Below are positions 17,712-26,191 of a stretch of 64,000 bases of DNA, piece by piece. The DNA comes from Micavibrio sp. UBA6147 (lineage in GTDB: Bacteria > Pseudomonadota > Alphaproteobacteria > Micavibrionales > UBA1664), in contig DIUX01000002.1 of NCBI GenBank assembly GCA_002423185.1, positions 434,001-498,000 of the forward strand. Direction: 5' to 3'. Under the pieces are notes generated by a model. It saw nothing but the letters and a program-made list of their open reading frames with translations, was not told where the DNA came from and did not search any database. A program made the translations under genes and the position numbers. The first letter of the stretch is position 1; each line of letters starts with the position of its first letter.

Positions 17712-19655
17712 CTATTCCGTGATGGATTGACCCGCAGGTTGACCTGAGGATTGCGCAGTTTTATCCATCATCATCTTGATGATATTTTTCACTAAAATGC
17801 CGGTTTTTTCATTCTCAGCCAGCGCAAAAGAAAACGAAATAGAGCCCGCAGAAAACACAATACCGCCGGCGGGGTGGTCATAGATCACCATATCCGCGCC
17901 ATACCCGTTCGCGTTCGTTCCCTTTGCCAAAACGGTGACATTCTTCGGTGAGAAATCATTCACCACATCCATTTCGTGGCCTGAGCCATTGTCCGCAAAC
18001 ACATCCCCCTTCGCCAAACCTGTTCCCTCAAAGGCCGGATGGTCGGGTTTCAAAACCTTATACGGCGCGAATGTCGCGTTATCACGCGCATCATATTCTA
18101 CACCGAGCAATTCCGCCGGCGAACGACCGAGCGATGCCCATGTGCCGCCAAACCCGCCGCCGAAATCATGCAAGCGTCCGTCTTCGTGTTTTTCGATATG
18201 GTCGTCACCGGCCGTCACCTTGTAATACAGCGTATTGCCGCCGAGGCTGAGGATATGACCGCCCCTTGCGGCGTGGCGCTCAATCGCGTCAAAAAATTGG
18301 CGCGTCGGGTATTCGGAATGCGACGGCAACAAAACAATCGGGTGTTTGTCGAGCAAAGCAGGATTTTGATGGACGTCATCATCGGAATAGACAACGTAAT
18401 CAATGCCGTTTGCATCGAACCATTGCGCCATCATTCTTTCGACCTTGAAACGGTGATTGAAAAGCCGCGCCGGCACCAAAAGATCAGTATGGTCGGTCGG
18501 TCTTTGCGTCGAGATAACCCGCGCATAATCGGTTCGCAAACATTCGTCACCGATGGCGTTGAAATAGAACGACCCGTCACCCCATGCGTTATACGCTTGC
18601 CAAGTGTTCGTTGCGGCAATCACCGCAATTGGGGCGACTTCGCCCGCAGCCGTAGCCGCATTTGCACCATCACCATCGCCTTTAGATTTTATGACAGGCG
18701 GGCTGATGACGAGCGGAAACATCGTGACCTTATCGTTTTGGCGCAGTACCGCAACATGGTATCCCTTCGGCGCATCGGCGGGTACATCGACCGAAAACGC
18801 CACCGGCCAGTCAACCCCGTCACGGTAAGAATAGGCCGACACTTTTTGTGTTCTAAGCCTGATGTCGTCGAGGCTCAACCAAGGCTCATCAGACCCTGTA
18901 TGAACAATTTCCAGCCGCACCGGCGCGGAATCATCCGTCGCATGGGCATAAAATTCCATCGTTTCGCCGCGCTGATAGGAAGACCGAGGCAAGAACAGAT
19001 CAAGCGCCCGCGGGTTCGGTTTTTTGGCCGACGCATCCCACAATACGGCACGAAACACGCTGGCTTTTAATTCCAGTGCCAAGGCTTTGGGATCATCGTA
19101 TCCCTTGGCTTTGACCACCACTTCGCCCCGGCTCCCCAAGCATCCGCGCGGCAATAATTTCGTCGCGGGTTCTTCGTAATTTTGGTTGTGGCGTTTGGGT
19201 GAGAGCTTGCGGAACACGATCAAATCCGCATCCGAAAGGTCGCCCCCTTGAACGACGGAGCGGCAAGCGAGTTCGTAGGTTTCACGGTCATGAAAGCCTT
19301 GCGGCAAGGTAAAGGACACGTCCTGTATTTCGGCTTTTTCGGTTCTTACCCTGTCTTCAATGGTGTATGCCAAATGCACACGCTGAGAAGTTCCGCTTTG
19401 CTCGTAGGCGTGCAAACGATCGCGCTTGGCGTGCAAAAATTTTGCAACAAGACGGGCTTGTGTTGACGGCGAACTCTGCATCCCCCAGACTTTATCCTCT
19501 GCCGCCGCGCAGTTCTTTGGGCTGCTGTTCACGGCAAAACTGACCAAAGGTTCAGACTCTGTGTCGCCGCCACGAAGGCCGAACACCACCAAACCGATAA
19601 GAACGACAATCACGGAAAGAAAAACAAAAGAGGCAATAAAGACAAGGCGTTTCAT
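17712..19655 (-). CDS. N,N-dimethylformamidase large-subunit-like periplasmic protein
   Basis: A 647-residue protein with an N-terminal signal or anchor (hydrophobic residues 5-27). The C-terminal half carries the pattern of the dimethylformamidase beta-subunit C-terminal domain: AATNTWQAYNAWGDGSFYFN near 348-367, STQRP, then VVYSDDDVHQNP, VLLPSHSEYPTRQFFDAIERH and GGHILSLGGNTLYY near 470-490. In the known enzyme this fold cleaves an amide; activity here is inference. It is the last gene of the minus-strand acyl-transfer cluster, 6 bases after the small secreted protein, so it may trim or act on the decorated polymer. Membrane anchoring at the periplasmic face is likely. Confidence 0.75.
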   Translation of the reverse strand: MKRLVFIASFVFLSVIVVLIGLVVFGLRGGDTESEPLVSFAVNSSPKNCAAAEDKVWGMQSSPSTQARLVAKFLHAKRDRLHAYEQSGTSQRVHLAYTIEDRVRTEKAEIQDVSFTLPQGFHDRETYELACRSVVQGGDLSDADLIVFRKLSPKRHNQNYEEPATKLLPRGCLGSRGEVVVKAKGYDDPKALALELKASVFRAVLWDASAKKPNPRALDLFLPRSSYQRGETMEFYAHATDDSAPVRLEIVHTGSDEPWLSLDDIRLRTQKVSAYSYRDGVDWPVAFSVDVPADAPKGYHVAVLRQNDKVTMFPLVISPPVIKSKGDGDGANAATAAGEVAPIAVIAATNTWQAYNAWGDGSFYFNAIGDECLRTDYARVISTQRPTDHTDLLVPARLFNHRFKVERMMAQWFDANGIDYVVYSDDDVHQNPALLDKHPIVLLPSHSEYPTRQFFDAIERHAARGGHILSLGGNTLYYKVTAGDDHIEKHEDGRLHDFGGGFGGTWASLGRSPAELLGVEYDARDNATFAPYKVLKPDHPAFEGTGLAKGDVFADNGSGHEMDVVNDFSPKNVTVLAKGTNANGYGADMVIYDHPAGGIVFSAGSISFSFALAENEKTGILVKNIIKMMMDKTAQSSGQPAGQSITE

Positions 19656-19661
19656 GGATAC

Positions 19662-20126
19662 TTACTTTTTCTTGATCGCAGTGCGCATCGAGTCAAAATT
19701 CAACGTCACCGGCATGGCTTTGATGTTGTCGCCTTCGCGCACAAAGTCTATTTTGCCGTGCGTCTGCGCGGAATCGAAACTGGCGCGGGCGTATTCGTCT
19801 TTGTTCAAGATTGTGATGATATGAATTTCGGCATTGGCAATTTTTGCAAAACGCTCTTGCTGCCACCATGTGGCAACGCTTTCCGATACCGCCATCAACA
19901 CCATATTTTGAATGTCTTCATCGCTGTGGCAAGACAGGTCAGGCACCATTTCGGCAAGGTCAACATAGGCGAAAAGATTGCCGTTTTTAAGGCCGTGAAC
20001 AGAGTTGCTGCGGTCGATATAAACCTCTGTTTCGGCGCATTCATCGGCGGCATAGGCCGGCAACGGTGCCGACACGCCCATCATACCGACCAAAGCCAAT
20101 ATCAAGACTGATTTACGAAGCATCAT
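19662..20126 (-). CDS. Small secreted protein of unknown function
   Basis: 154 residues with a clear signal peptide (MMLRKSVLILALVGMMGVSA, cut probably after PAYA). The mature protein starts ADECAETEVYID, holds two Cys residues (CAE and LSCHS) that could form a disulfide, and ends in Lys residues. No known domain is visible. It sits between the Cys-variant SGNH gene (50 bases upstream) and the dimethylformamidase-like gene (6 bases downstream), so it is most likely part of the same transcript and the same periplasmic machine. Confidence 0.7.
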   Translation of the reverse strand: MMLRKSVLILALVGMMGVSAPLPAYAADECAETEVYIDRSNSVHGLKNGNLFAYVDLAEMVPDLSCHSDEDIQNMVLMAVSESVATWWQQERFAKIANAEIHIITILNKDEYARASFDSAQTHGKIDFVREGDNIKAMPVTLNFDSMRTAIKKK

Positions 20127-20175
20127 CTGTCATCCTTTCCAACGACTTGCGAACACAAAACGAGCATTCACACGT

Positions 20176-22203
20176 CTATTCATTCATCCAAGACGGTATT
20201 CGTTTTCCAAGCGCTTGTCCATATCGGTAATGGGCGTAGGGGCTGAAATGCCCGTTCTCGCGGTATACGATTCTGGCGGCATCGGCGCCCGCCATGCTCA
20301 TATGCAATTCATCGGCAACGTCAAGAAACTCAATCCCCGCATCACGCGCCATATCGCGCATAAGGGTGCGGAATTTATTGGGATCGTATGTTTTGCCGTC
20401 TTCTTTGACCAGCTCTGTTTTAGAGCTTCCGTAATTCGAAATATACAGAATCGCAAACCGTGTCTTGCGCTGTTTCGCGAGTTTGCCGAACTCCGCCAAG
20501 GACGCGACGGAGAGCTTGATATTATCCTTCACCCATTGCGGAATTTCCGCGAGGTCGGCGTGCGCGTATGGCAAGGATACATATCGGTCACGGATGCGTT
20601 TATGCTCTTCCGGCGCCATGGTCGCGCGGTATAATTGCCAATCAGGGTCATTGGGTTTATGCACCAGCACCCCATCGGCATCGAATTCGAATTGATAGGC
20701 AGGGCGGTGGTCTTTGGACGCGCCGAGCCATTCCATCATATATTCCTCAATCGTCAGGTTCAAAACCCCGGGGTCAACCATCGGCAACAACACCAAATCA
20801 GGCTCCAAAACCTCGCCAAGGTCGCGAAACGCCGGCCAAGCGCTGGTGAAGGATGCATGGTTGAAACTCGCGGAGATCACCTCAATCGGGCGCTCGCTCA
20901 TCATTGTGGCGACCGCCTCGGCCTCGTTCCACCAGCTATCCGCCTGCGCGACATGAACCCCCATATGGTGACATTCCCCCAGCACCATGACGCGATAGGC
21001 CTTGTCGGGGTTAGACGCCATACGGTCGCGGTCGATATAGCCGAACCGGTTTGTCCCAAGCTCCGCCGCCGCAACATCACGGCGGTCATTCGTCACTTGA
21101 ATGAAGAAGTGGTGGTTAGGCTCCATGCGCGGGCCGAATTTATCCTCATAGATATAATAACTGTCGTTGGAATCCCCTTCCGCCGGACTGTGATCCAAGG
21201 ACGGGTCGCCGGAGGGAATCACGATATGCGGAAGATACGTCCCGATTTCCAAAAATCGTCCTGTACGCGGGCTCATCACCCTGTCTTTGGTTTGTGCGGT
21301 GATCGCGATTTTTGTCGCGCCTTGCGGGATACTGATCTCAAACGACCCGTCCCAGCGCGTCATGGCGCGGTGTTCGCCTTGATCGCTGAGCACCGTTACC
21401 GTTGCGCCGCGCACCGGCGGTACGATTTGCCCCGTCAAAACATCGGGCGCAGTGCGGCGCGGCTTCTTCAACGATACACGGTCGATATAAAGACTGTCCT
21501 TCGGCTCTCCGCCGATCAGTGAAAATTCCAAGCCGTATAACATGCCGCGCTCTGGGCGGTATTCAGCGAGCAACGCATTCGCATCACGCAATGTTTTGCG
21601 CTTCGGCATCTTCAGTTCATAATCCTCAAAAGACAGGGCGTCAAAGCGGATGTCTACGGCGCTCCATTCGCCTTTTTGCGTCACGGTGACGGCATTCGAT
21701 TCCGCCGTGACATGGGCCACTTTATCGGCGGTGGGATACACGGATACGCGCCATTGCCCTTGCGCCGCGTTATGCCGGACATACAGCGTCAAAACATCCG
21801 CCGTGTCAAAAGCAACCCATCGCGGCAAATACAAAATACCGCCGTCTTTCTTAGTTAATCGAATTTCGCTGTAACGGCGACCAGACGCGGCAAAAGCCTG
21901 TTCCGCAACATCGGCGCCCTGAAGATATTGCGCCGCATCGGCACCCTGAAAAACTTGCGCCGCATCGGCGCGGTGAAAATACTCCGCCCCGTTGCGGCGA
22001 ACGCGCAGCGGTTCAAAACGGTCATAGGAAATGCCAGAATTTGACGGGTTGTGCCACAATGAAAATTCGTCCGCAAGGATGTATTCCCCCTCGCCCTCAA
22101 TGGTCGCAACAGGGTCAATCTTGGTGAGAACACTCCAGCCCGCATAGGCGCAGGCCAAGACGATAACCGCCGCAACGACCAAAATTTTCAACACACGCAT
22201 CAT
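20176..22203 (-). CDS. SGNH-hydrolase-like protein with Cys at the nucleophile position
   Basis: A 675-residue protein, anchored by an N-terminal hydrophobic segment (residues 5-22). A beta-rich region of about 340 residues comes first and includes a carboxypeptidase-regulatory-like stretch (GATVTVLSDQGEHRAMTRWDGSFEISIP). The C-terminal 300 residues follow the SGNH order: TNRFGYIDRD, then RVMVLGECHHMGV where GDS is expected, EVISASFNH, PDLVLLPMVDPG, and NGHFSPYAHYRYGQAL in the block V position. Ser is replaced by Cys, and the Asp before the last His is Asn. It may use Cys, or may bind without catalysis. ATG 22203 has AGGGAG upstream. A 27-base tandem repeat encodes part of the N-terminal region. 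Confidence 0.72.
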   Translation of the reverse strand: MMRVLKILVVAAVIVLACAYAGWSVLTKIDPVATIEGEGEYILADEFSLWHNPSNSGISYDRFEPLRVRRNGAEYFHRADAAQVFQGADAAQYLQGADVAEQAFAASGRRYSEIRLTKKDGGILYLPRWVAFDTADVLTLYVRHNAAQGQWRVSVYPTADKVAHVTAESNAVTVTQKGEWSAVDIRFDALSFEDYELKMPKRKTLRDANALLAEYRPERGMLYGLEFSLIGGEPKDSLYIDRVSLKKPRRTAPDVLTGQIVPPVRGATVTVLSDQGEHRAMTRWDGSFEISIPQGATKIAITAQTKDRVMSPRTGRFLEIGTYLPHIVIPSGDPSLDHSPAEGDSNDSYYIYEDKFGPRMEPNHHFFIQVTNDRRDVAAAELGTNRFGYIDRDRMASNPDKAYRVMVLGECHHMGVHVAQADSWWNEAEAVATMMSERPIEVISASFNHASFTSAWPAFRDLGEVLEPDLVLLPMVDPGVLNLTIEEYMMEWLGASKDHRPAYQFEFDADGVLVHKPNDPDWQLYRATMAPEEHKRIRDRYVSLPYAHADLAEIPQWVKDNIKLSVASLAEFGKLAKQRKTRFAILYISNYGSSKTELVKEDGKTYDPNKFRTLMRDMARDAGIEFLDVADELHMSMAGADAARIVYRENGHFSPYAHYRYGQALGKRIPSWMNE
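21904..21984. repeat. 27-base tandem repeat, three units, in frame
   Basis: Units 21904-21930, 21931-21957 and 21958-21984 are near copies containing CATCGGC. On the coding (minus) strand they give about three rounds of a nine-residue motif of the type GADAAQxxQ within the SGNH-like protein, near residues 74-100. As it is a multiple of three, copy-number change would not break the frame. Confidence 0.85.
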
Positions 22204-22237
22204 CACTCGTCTCCCTCTCGTCTTTCACGCGCCATTC

Positions 22238-23401
22238 TTATTGGCATAAATCGGCTTTGGTTAACATAGCCTCGACCTGCGGCAACAAGGCGTCACTCAA
22301 ACGACCGTAACCATGACGATCAAGATGGACATGGTCAAGGTAATGATCGGGATTAAACACATCAAGCGGACCAACCCACGCAACATTTTCCTCCGCCTTG
22401 TTCCCCTCATCCTGCATGATTCCCGCAAGCTGCGCCTGCAAATCATCAAATCGGGGACGCTCAATCAGGTCTTCAAGCCGTTCGCGGTCTTCCGTCGCGT
22501 AAAACCCCACCGCCGGTTGTGCCGCGTCCCGAAGCCGCCCCAAAAGGCGCTCCAGCGCCTGACGCTGCGGGTTATCGGCCTCAAGGTCAATCCCGTCATA
22601 ACGGGCGCGCGCTTTGAACAGCAACATAAGATCATCTTCACCGAACGCTGCGCCATCCTCACCCTTGAGCTTAGCATCAAGCGCATCCCGCGTGCGGGTT
22701 AAAAAGGCAGCGGGCTGGCCATCAAAGGCGACAGCCTGAATCATATCCTTCATGCGGTATAGATACCAGTGATTCACCAAAGCATCGCGATACGTCGCGC
22801 CAATATCGGTGAAGGACGACACCGAACCAGCCGTTTGATAGCGCCCATCAGGCGACACGGACAAATCCCGTAACCAAGGCCGCGCATACCGTTTATCCTC
22901 CGCCTCAAAATCCCGTGAAAACGACCGTAAACTCAGATCAAAGACAACCAGATCAGGCTTCAGCGGAAGGATAATGCGCATAAGCTCGTCCAGATCCGCC
23001 GGCAATGTTCCGTTCATCCCGAAATTCGCCACCATCACCGGACATCCGGCGCGGCTTTGCGCTAACCGCGATTCAAGCTGCGCCGCGAGAGTATGGGATT
23101 GCCAGTCTTCATCGCCATGGTCGCGCATTGTCCGCCCGAACACCAAAGAATCCCCCAAAGTGACAATCTTCACCCCATCAAAACGGCGAAACTCCTCAAG
23201 CTGAGCATAGAGCATTTCCGGCGATTGAATATCCACCGTTTGACGCAACAATCCGGTCTTCGGCAAAACAAGCCGAAGCGCGCCATCCAAAACCACCAAA
23301 CACACAATCACCAACGCAACCGCCTGCAACAAACGGCGCAGGACGGCGCGGCCGGTCGTGCCCGTCGGTATTGCATCTCCTTGCGTCGGTGTGTTGCTCA
23401 T
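22238..23401 (-). CDS. Membrane-anchored SGNH/GDSL hydrolase (DltD/AlgX-like position)
   Basis: A 387-residue protein with an N-terminal membrane anchor (LLQAVALVIVCLVVLDGALRL, near residues 24-44). Block I is VTLGDSLVFGRTM near 80, block II region ANFGMNGTLPADLDEL, and the C-terminus has YLDHVHLDRHGYGRL, supplying the catalytic Asp and His. This is a complete Ser-Asp-His SGNH set facing the periplasm. In the dlt and alginate systems such a protein passes the acyl group to the polymer. ATG 23401 has GGAAGA 9 bases upstream; ATG 23416 is the alternative. It follows the microprotein stop by 10 to 25 bases. Confidence 0.82.
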   Translation of the reverse strand: MSNTPTQGDAIPTGTTGRAVLRRLLQAVALVIVCLVVLDGALRLVLPKTGLLRQTVDIQSPEMLYAQLEEFRRFDGVKIVTLGDSLVFGRTMRDHGDEDWQSHTLAAQLESRLAQSRAGCPVMVANFGMNGTLPADLDELMRIILPLKPDLVVFDLSLRSFSRDFEAEDKRYARPWLRDLSVSPDGRYQTAGSVSSFTDIGATYRDALVNHWYLYRMKDMIQAVAFDGQPAAFLTRTRDALDAKLKGEDGAAFGEDDLMLLFKARARYDGIDLEADNPQRQALERLLGRLRDAAQPAVGFYATEDRERLEDLIERPRFDDLQAQLAGIMQDEGNKAEENVAWVGPLDVFNPDHYLDHVHLDRHGYGRLSDALLPQVEAMLTKADLCQ

Positions 23402-23426
23402 GCTGTTTTCTTCCATTATGGCCGGC

Positions 23427-23537
23427 TCAGAAATTCTGATACACAAAGAATGACTGGCTGGCATTCGACAACAGCAAAATCGCCACGATTTTGACGGTGA
23501 GCCACACAGCCTGTCCCATGAATTCTTTATTCCACAT
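23427..23537 (-). CDS. 36-residue membrane microprotein ending in FVYQNF (DltX-like acyl shuttle candidate)
   Basis: I translated this frame directly because it is too short for usual gene calling. It begins MWNKEFMGQAVWLT, has one hydrophobic segment (about residues 10-26, containing one Lys) and ends SFFVYQNF. Its ATG shares one base with the MBOAT stop (TGATG), so it is translationally coupled, and the SGNH gene begins a few bases after its stop. The last six residues match the pattern of the extracytoplasmic C-terminal hexapeptide of DltX (of the type F-I-Y-N-E-F), whose Tyr carries the acyl group from MBOAT to the second transferase. With Lys at residues 4 and 16, positive-inside reasoning puts the C-terminus in the periplasm. 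Function is inferred from motif plus position. Confidence 0.72.
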   Translation of the reverse strand: MWNKEFMGQAVWLTVKIVAILLLSNASQSFFVYQNF

Positions 23538-24748
23538 CACTGTAACCCCAATAATTTTGCGTAGATCGGCGCCCATTCATCCGCCGATTTCATCCAGAAA
23601 ATAAGCGTCGTTGACACAAACGCGTACACCAAGAATTGCCGCGCGCGTATTTCATACCACGCCATCGCCGCCACCGGTTTTTGCTTTTTCTTGATGAGCT
23701 GTATGCCCACCAGCGCCGCCCCGTGAACCGTGCCAAACGCCACAAACCCCCATGTCATGCCGTGCCAAAGCCCGATCAAAATCATCGAGAAAAAATACAC
23801 CCCCGTAATCAACAAAAACTGGCGCTTGCGGGCAATGTTTTTGATGATGAGGATATTGATCGGCGTAAAGATATAATCTTTGACGAGGGTACTGAGCGAG
23901 ATATGCCAGCGATTCCAGAATTCCTGAATCGTCACCGACCGGAACGGATGATTGAAATTCTCAATCATCCTAAAGCCCATCAAGGCGGCAACCCCGATGA
24001 CAATATCGCAATAGCCGCTGAAATCCATATAGATCAACCAAAGCTGACCCAGCGTACCGACCCACAGCATCGGCGTCGACACATCCGCCGCATCGTGAAA
24101 CGAAAACACCCCGTAAACCGCCAGATTATCCGCAATCACGAATTTTTTGATCAAGCCATTCGCAATGCGGTGCAAGGCGGGCATAACATGGGCGGAATCA
24201 TAGACGGGGGTGGCAAGCTGTGCCTCGAAATTGCGGTATCGTTCAATCGGGCCGGCAAGAAGTCCGGGGAAAAACAACACATAGGCACAAAACCGCGCAA
24301 AGCTCGGATTCTCAATAAACTCGACTTCCATGATGAAACTGATGCACCGAAACACCATATAGGAAATCCCGATAATATAGACGGGAATATAATGAAACGG
24401 GTTGACGAGGGCGAGCAAATCCCCGTCCCGCACCAAAAACAAAAACACCCAAAACAACCCGATGACGAGGAGCTGTACGCCCAGAGGAAATTGCGTATTG
24501 CGCCGTTTTCGCCCCATCCCGACGACGTACACCGTCAATAAAAACAGCGCCAGAACAACAAACGACATCACGCCGGTCATAAAGGTGGTGAGGACATAAA
24601 TATTAAGCGCCAGCAACGCCACATATCTGGCCCTGAAATGATCAATAACCGCGCACAGCATAATCGCCAACGCGGCAATCAAAAGGAATTCCCAGCTATT
24701 CAGGGATAATCCCGTCGCGATCGTTGTTGCGGATTGGTATACCGGCAC
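23537..24748 (-). CDS. MBOAT-family O-acyltransferase
   Basis: A 403-residue polytopic membrane protein of the DltB/AlgI type. Markers are FFPGLLAGPIERY near 147-159, NHPFRSVTIQEFWNRWHISLS near 267-287, and GLWHGMTWGFVAFGTVHG near 330-347, which holds the catalytic His. It moves an acyl group from a cytoplasmic thioester donor to the outside. AlgI-type enzymes normally end in an aromatic hexapeptide with Tyr, but this protein ends KLLGLQ without it; the motif is instead on the overlapping microprotein downstream. The methyltransferase lies 77 bases upstream on the same strand. Confidence 0.93.
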   Translation of the reverse strand: MPVYQSATTIATGLSLNSWEFLLIAALAIMLCAVIDHFRARYVALLALNIYVLTTFMTGVMSFVVLALFLLTVYVVGMGRKRRNTQFPLGVQLLVIGLFWVFLFLVRDGDLLALVNPFHYIPVYIIGISYMVFRCISFIMEVEFIENPSFARFCAYVLFFPGLLAGPIERYRNFEAQLATPVYDSAHVMPALHRIANGLIKKFVIADNLAVYGVFSFHDAADVSTPMLWVGTLGQLWLIYMDFSGYCDIVIGVAALMGFRMIENFNHPFRSVTIQEFWNRWHISLSTLVKDYIFTPINILIIKNIARKRQFLLITGVYFFSMILIGLWHGMTWGFVAFGTVHGAALVGIQLIKKKQKPVAAMAWYEIRARQFLVYAFVSTTLIFWMKSADEWAPIYAKLLGLQ

Positions 24749-24825
24749 GGCATGATACCCTTATTGAAACCATGATCGGCGCGGCATTCCCGTATCAACC
24801 AAGACGCCGCCCCCTATGCGCCCGA

Positions 24826-25827
24826 TTATGCGGGCCGCCGCCCGACCGCGACACAGGTGATGGTTAATTTGTCCTTCAAGCACCGCTCAAGGCTGTACCC
24901 CGTCATCGGGAACAGAGCGCTTTTTTCGATGGTGAAGCCCGCTTCTTTCATCAAATCCGTCATTTCATGCGGTTTGTCGATCAAATATAAATGGTCGGGC
25001 GCGGGGCTGTTGGCCGGCATGTTGACAAGGATATGCCCCCCCGGCTTCAACGCCTTGATAAGGGATTTTAACGCCTTGAGCGGGTCTTCGAGGTGTTCCA
25101 GCAATTCACTCACGACAATGCTGTCGAAACGGTCGCTCTGGCTCGGCGCATCGAACATGTCCTGACAGACAAGCTCAACCTTGTTGTCGATGCCGATCAC
25201 TTCCAGCGTCCGTCTGGTGGCCTCAATCGACCCCGGGCTGACGTCCCAGCCAACGGCCTTGCCGTGGCGCGGGTCGGTGACGGTCAAATACATCAAGGCA
25301 CCGTGACCGGGGCCGACTTCGAGATGGCTGTAGCCTTGCGGCAACATCGGCAAAAATTCGGATCGGTAAAACGTCAAGGCGCAGGCATGGTTATGCCAAA
25401 ACACACCCGACAACAACAACCCGTTCAGGTATTTTTCCATGACCACGCTGTTGGAATAGACATCGCGGTACGCTTCTTCGAATTTCGAGCGCTCATAGCG
25501 GCCGTGACGGCGGAAATATAATTCCGCATCCAAAATCATTTCCTGACAGAAATAGCGGTAATCGGCGCAAACCTTATCCACCGACCCGAAGTGATGCTCG
25601 GCGATTTTTTTAACCATTTTGGCGGATTCTTCGGTGTCGGCCATGACCTCAGCCGTGCGGTTAGCAAGGCTGGTGGCGAGGGTTGCCTCATGCTCCGGCC
25701 ACGCCGCAATCTGGCGCTCAACAAGATAGGCCGTCGCGGGGCATGCGGATAAATCCACATCGGCGATGCGTGTCAATCGACGAATGGGGGCTTCCATGGT
25801 CGGCTTTTCTTGGGGCTGCACTTGCAT
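24826..25827 (-). CDS. Class I SAM-dependent methyltransferase
   Basis: A 333-residue protein. The SAM-binding motif I is HLEVGPGHGALMYL near residue 165, followed by GWDVSPGSIEATRRTL, a motif IV region SIVVSELLEHLEDP near 235 and LKPGGHILVNMPANSP near 255. The first 130 residues are helical and not part of the core fold. Substrate is unknown; the position between the FkbH/ACP genes and the MBOAT suggests it methylates the acyl group or a carrier intermediate, as FkbG does in methoxymalonyl-ACP synthesis. The start could be ATG 25827 or ATG 25797; neither has a strong ribosome binding site. Confidence 0.85.
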   Translation of the reverse strand: MQVQPQEKPTMEAPIRRLTRIADVDLSACPATAYLVERQIAAWPEHEATLATSLANRTAEVMADTEESAKMVKKIAEHHFGSVDKVCADYRYFCQEMILDAELYFRRHGRYERSKFEEAYRDVYSNSVVMEKYLNGLLLSGVFWHNHACALTFYRSEFLPMLPQGYSHLEVGPGHGALMYLTVTDPRHGKAVGWDVSPGSIEATRRTLEVIGIDNKVELVCQDMFDAPSQSDRFDSIVVSELLEHLEDPLKALKSLIKALKPGGHILVNMPANSPAPDHLYLIDKPHEMTDLMKEAGFTIEKSALFPMTGYSLERCLKDKLTITCVAVGRRPA

Positions 25828-25836
25828 ATTTGGCTC

Positions 25837-25968
25837 TTACTCTATGGCGATAGGTTGCTTTTTGTCGGTCAATTTTATCCAATTAGAGTGTTTTTTATAA
25901 AGATACACGCGCCATGCATCAAGGGCTATTTTGCCGAACAGGCCGATTATACGCCGTGTCGTGTTCAT
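25837..25968 (-). CDS. Possible 43-residue basic small protein
   Basis: ATG 25968 is preceded by AAGGGG about 10 bases upstream and the frame ends 9 bases before the methyltransferase start. The peptide begins MNTTRRIIGLFGKIALDAW, is basic and amphipathic, and ends QPIAIE. It matches nothing I know. It could be a real small protein of the cluster or chance; the spacing to the next gene is the main support. It sits between the palindromic repeat at 26000 and the methyltransferase. Confidence 0.35.
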   Translation of the reverse strand: MNTTRRIIGLFGKIALDAWRVYLYKKHSNWIKLTDKKQPIAIE

Positions 25969-25999
25969 GTTTGCGCGCCCCTTCATGTGTTTGTTTTTT

Positions 26000-26019
26000 A
26001 TGGGGGGAACGCCCCCCAT
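26000..26019. repeat. Palindromic G-run repeat, single copy
   Basis: Arms ATGGGGGG and CCCCCCAT around AACG, preceded by six Ts and followed by ACCCCG. The core and both flanks match the hairpins at 9239-9323 (ACCCCG, then G, and TTGGC some 15 bases on). It lies in the 364-base gap between the FkbH-like gene and the methyltransferase, the longest gap in the minus-strand cluster. The rest of the gap holds only the possible small gene at 25837. Confidence 0.7.
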
Positions 26020-26191
26020 ACCCCGTGGCGTATTTGGCGGCGCCTTCAGATATAAAAACGATGTTACAGACCGTAATGTGAAAAAAACCCAACGGCCTCC
26101 GCAAGAGCGCCCAAGCCGATCTGCACACCGCGATTAATGACGATATGTGCCTTCATCTGCATTGGACGCCCTCCCCGTAAGTTACATTGCA

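Noticed and set aside
18039..19070. 343-residue plus-strand frame opposite the dimethylformamidase-like gene
   Set aside because: Arg/His-rich shadow without motif; the minus-strand frame has a signal peptide and family motifs.
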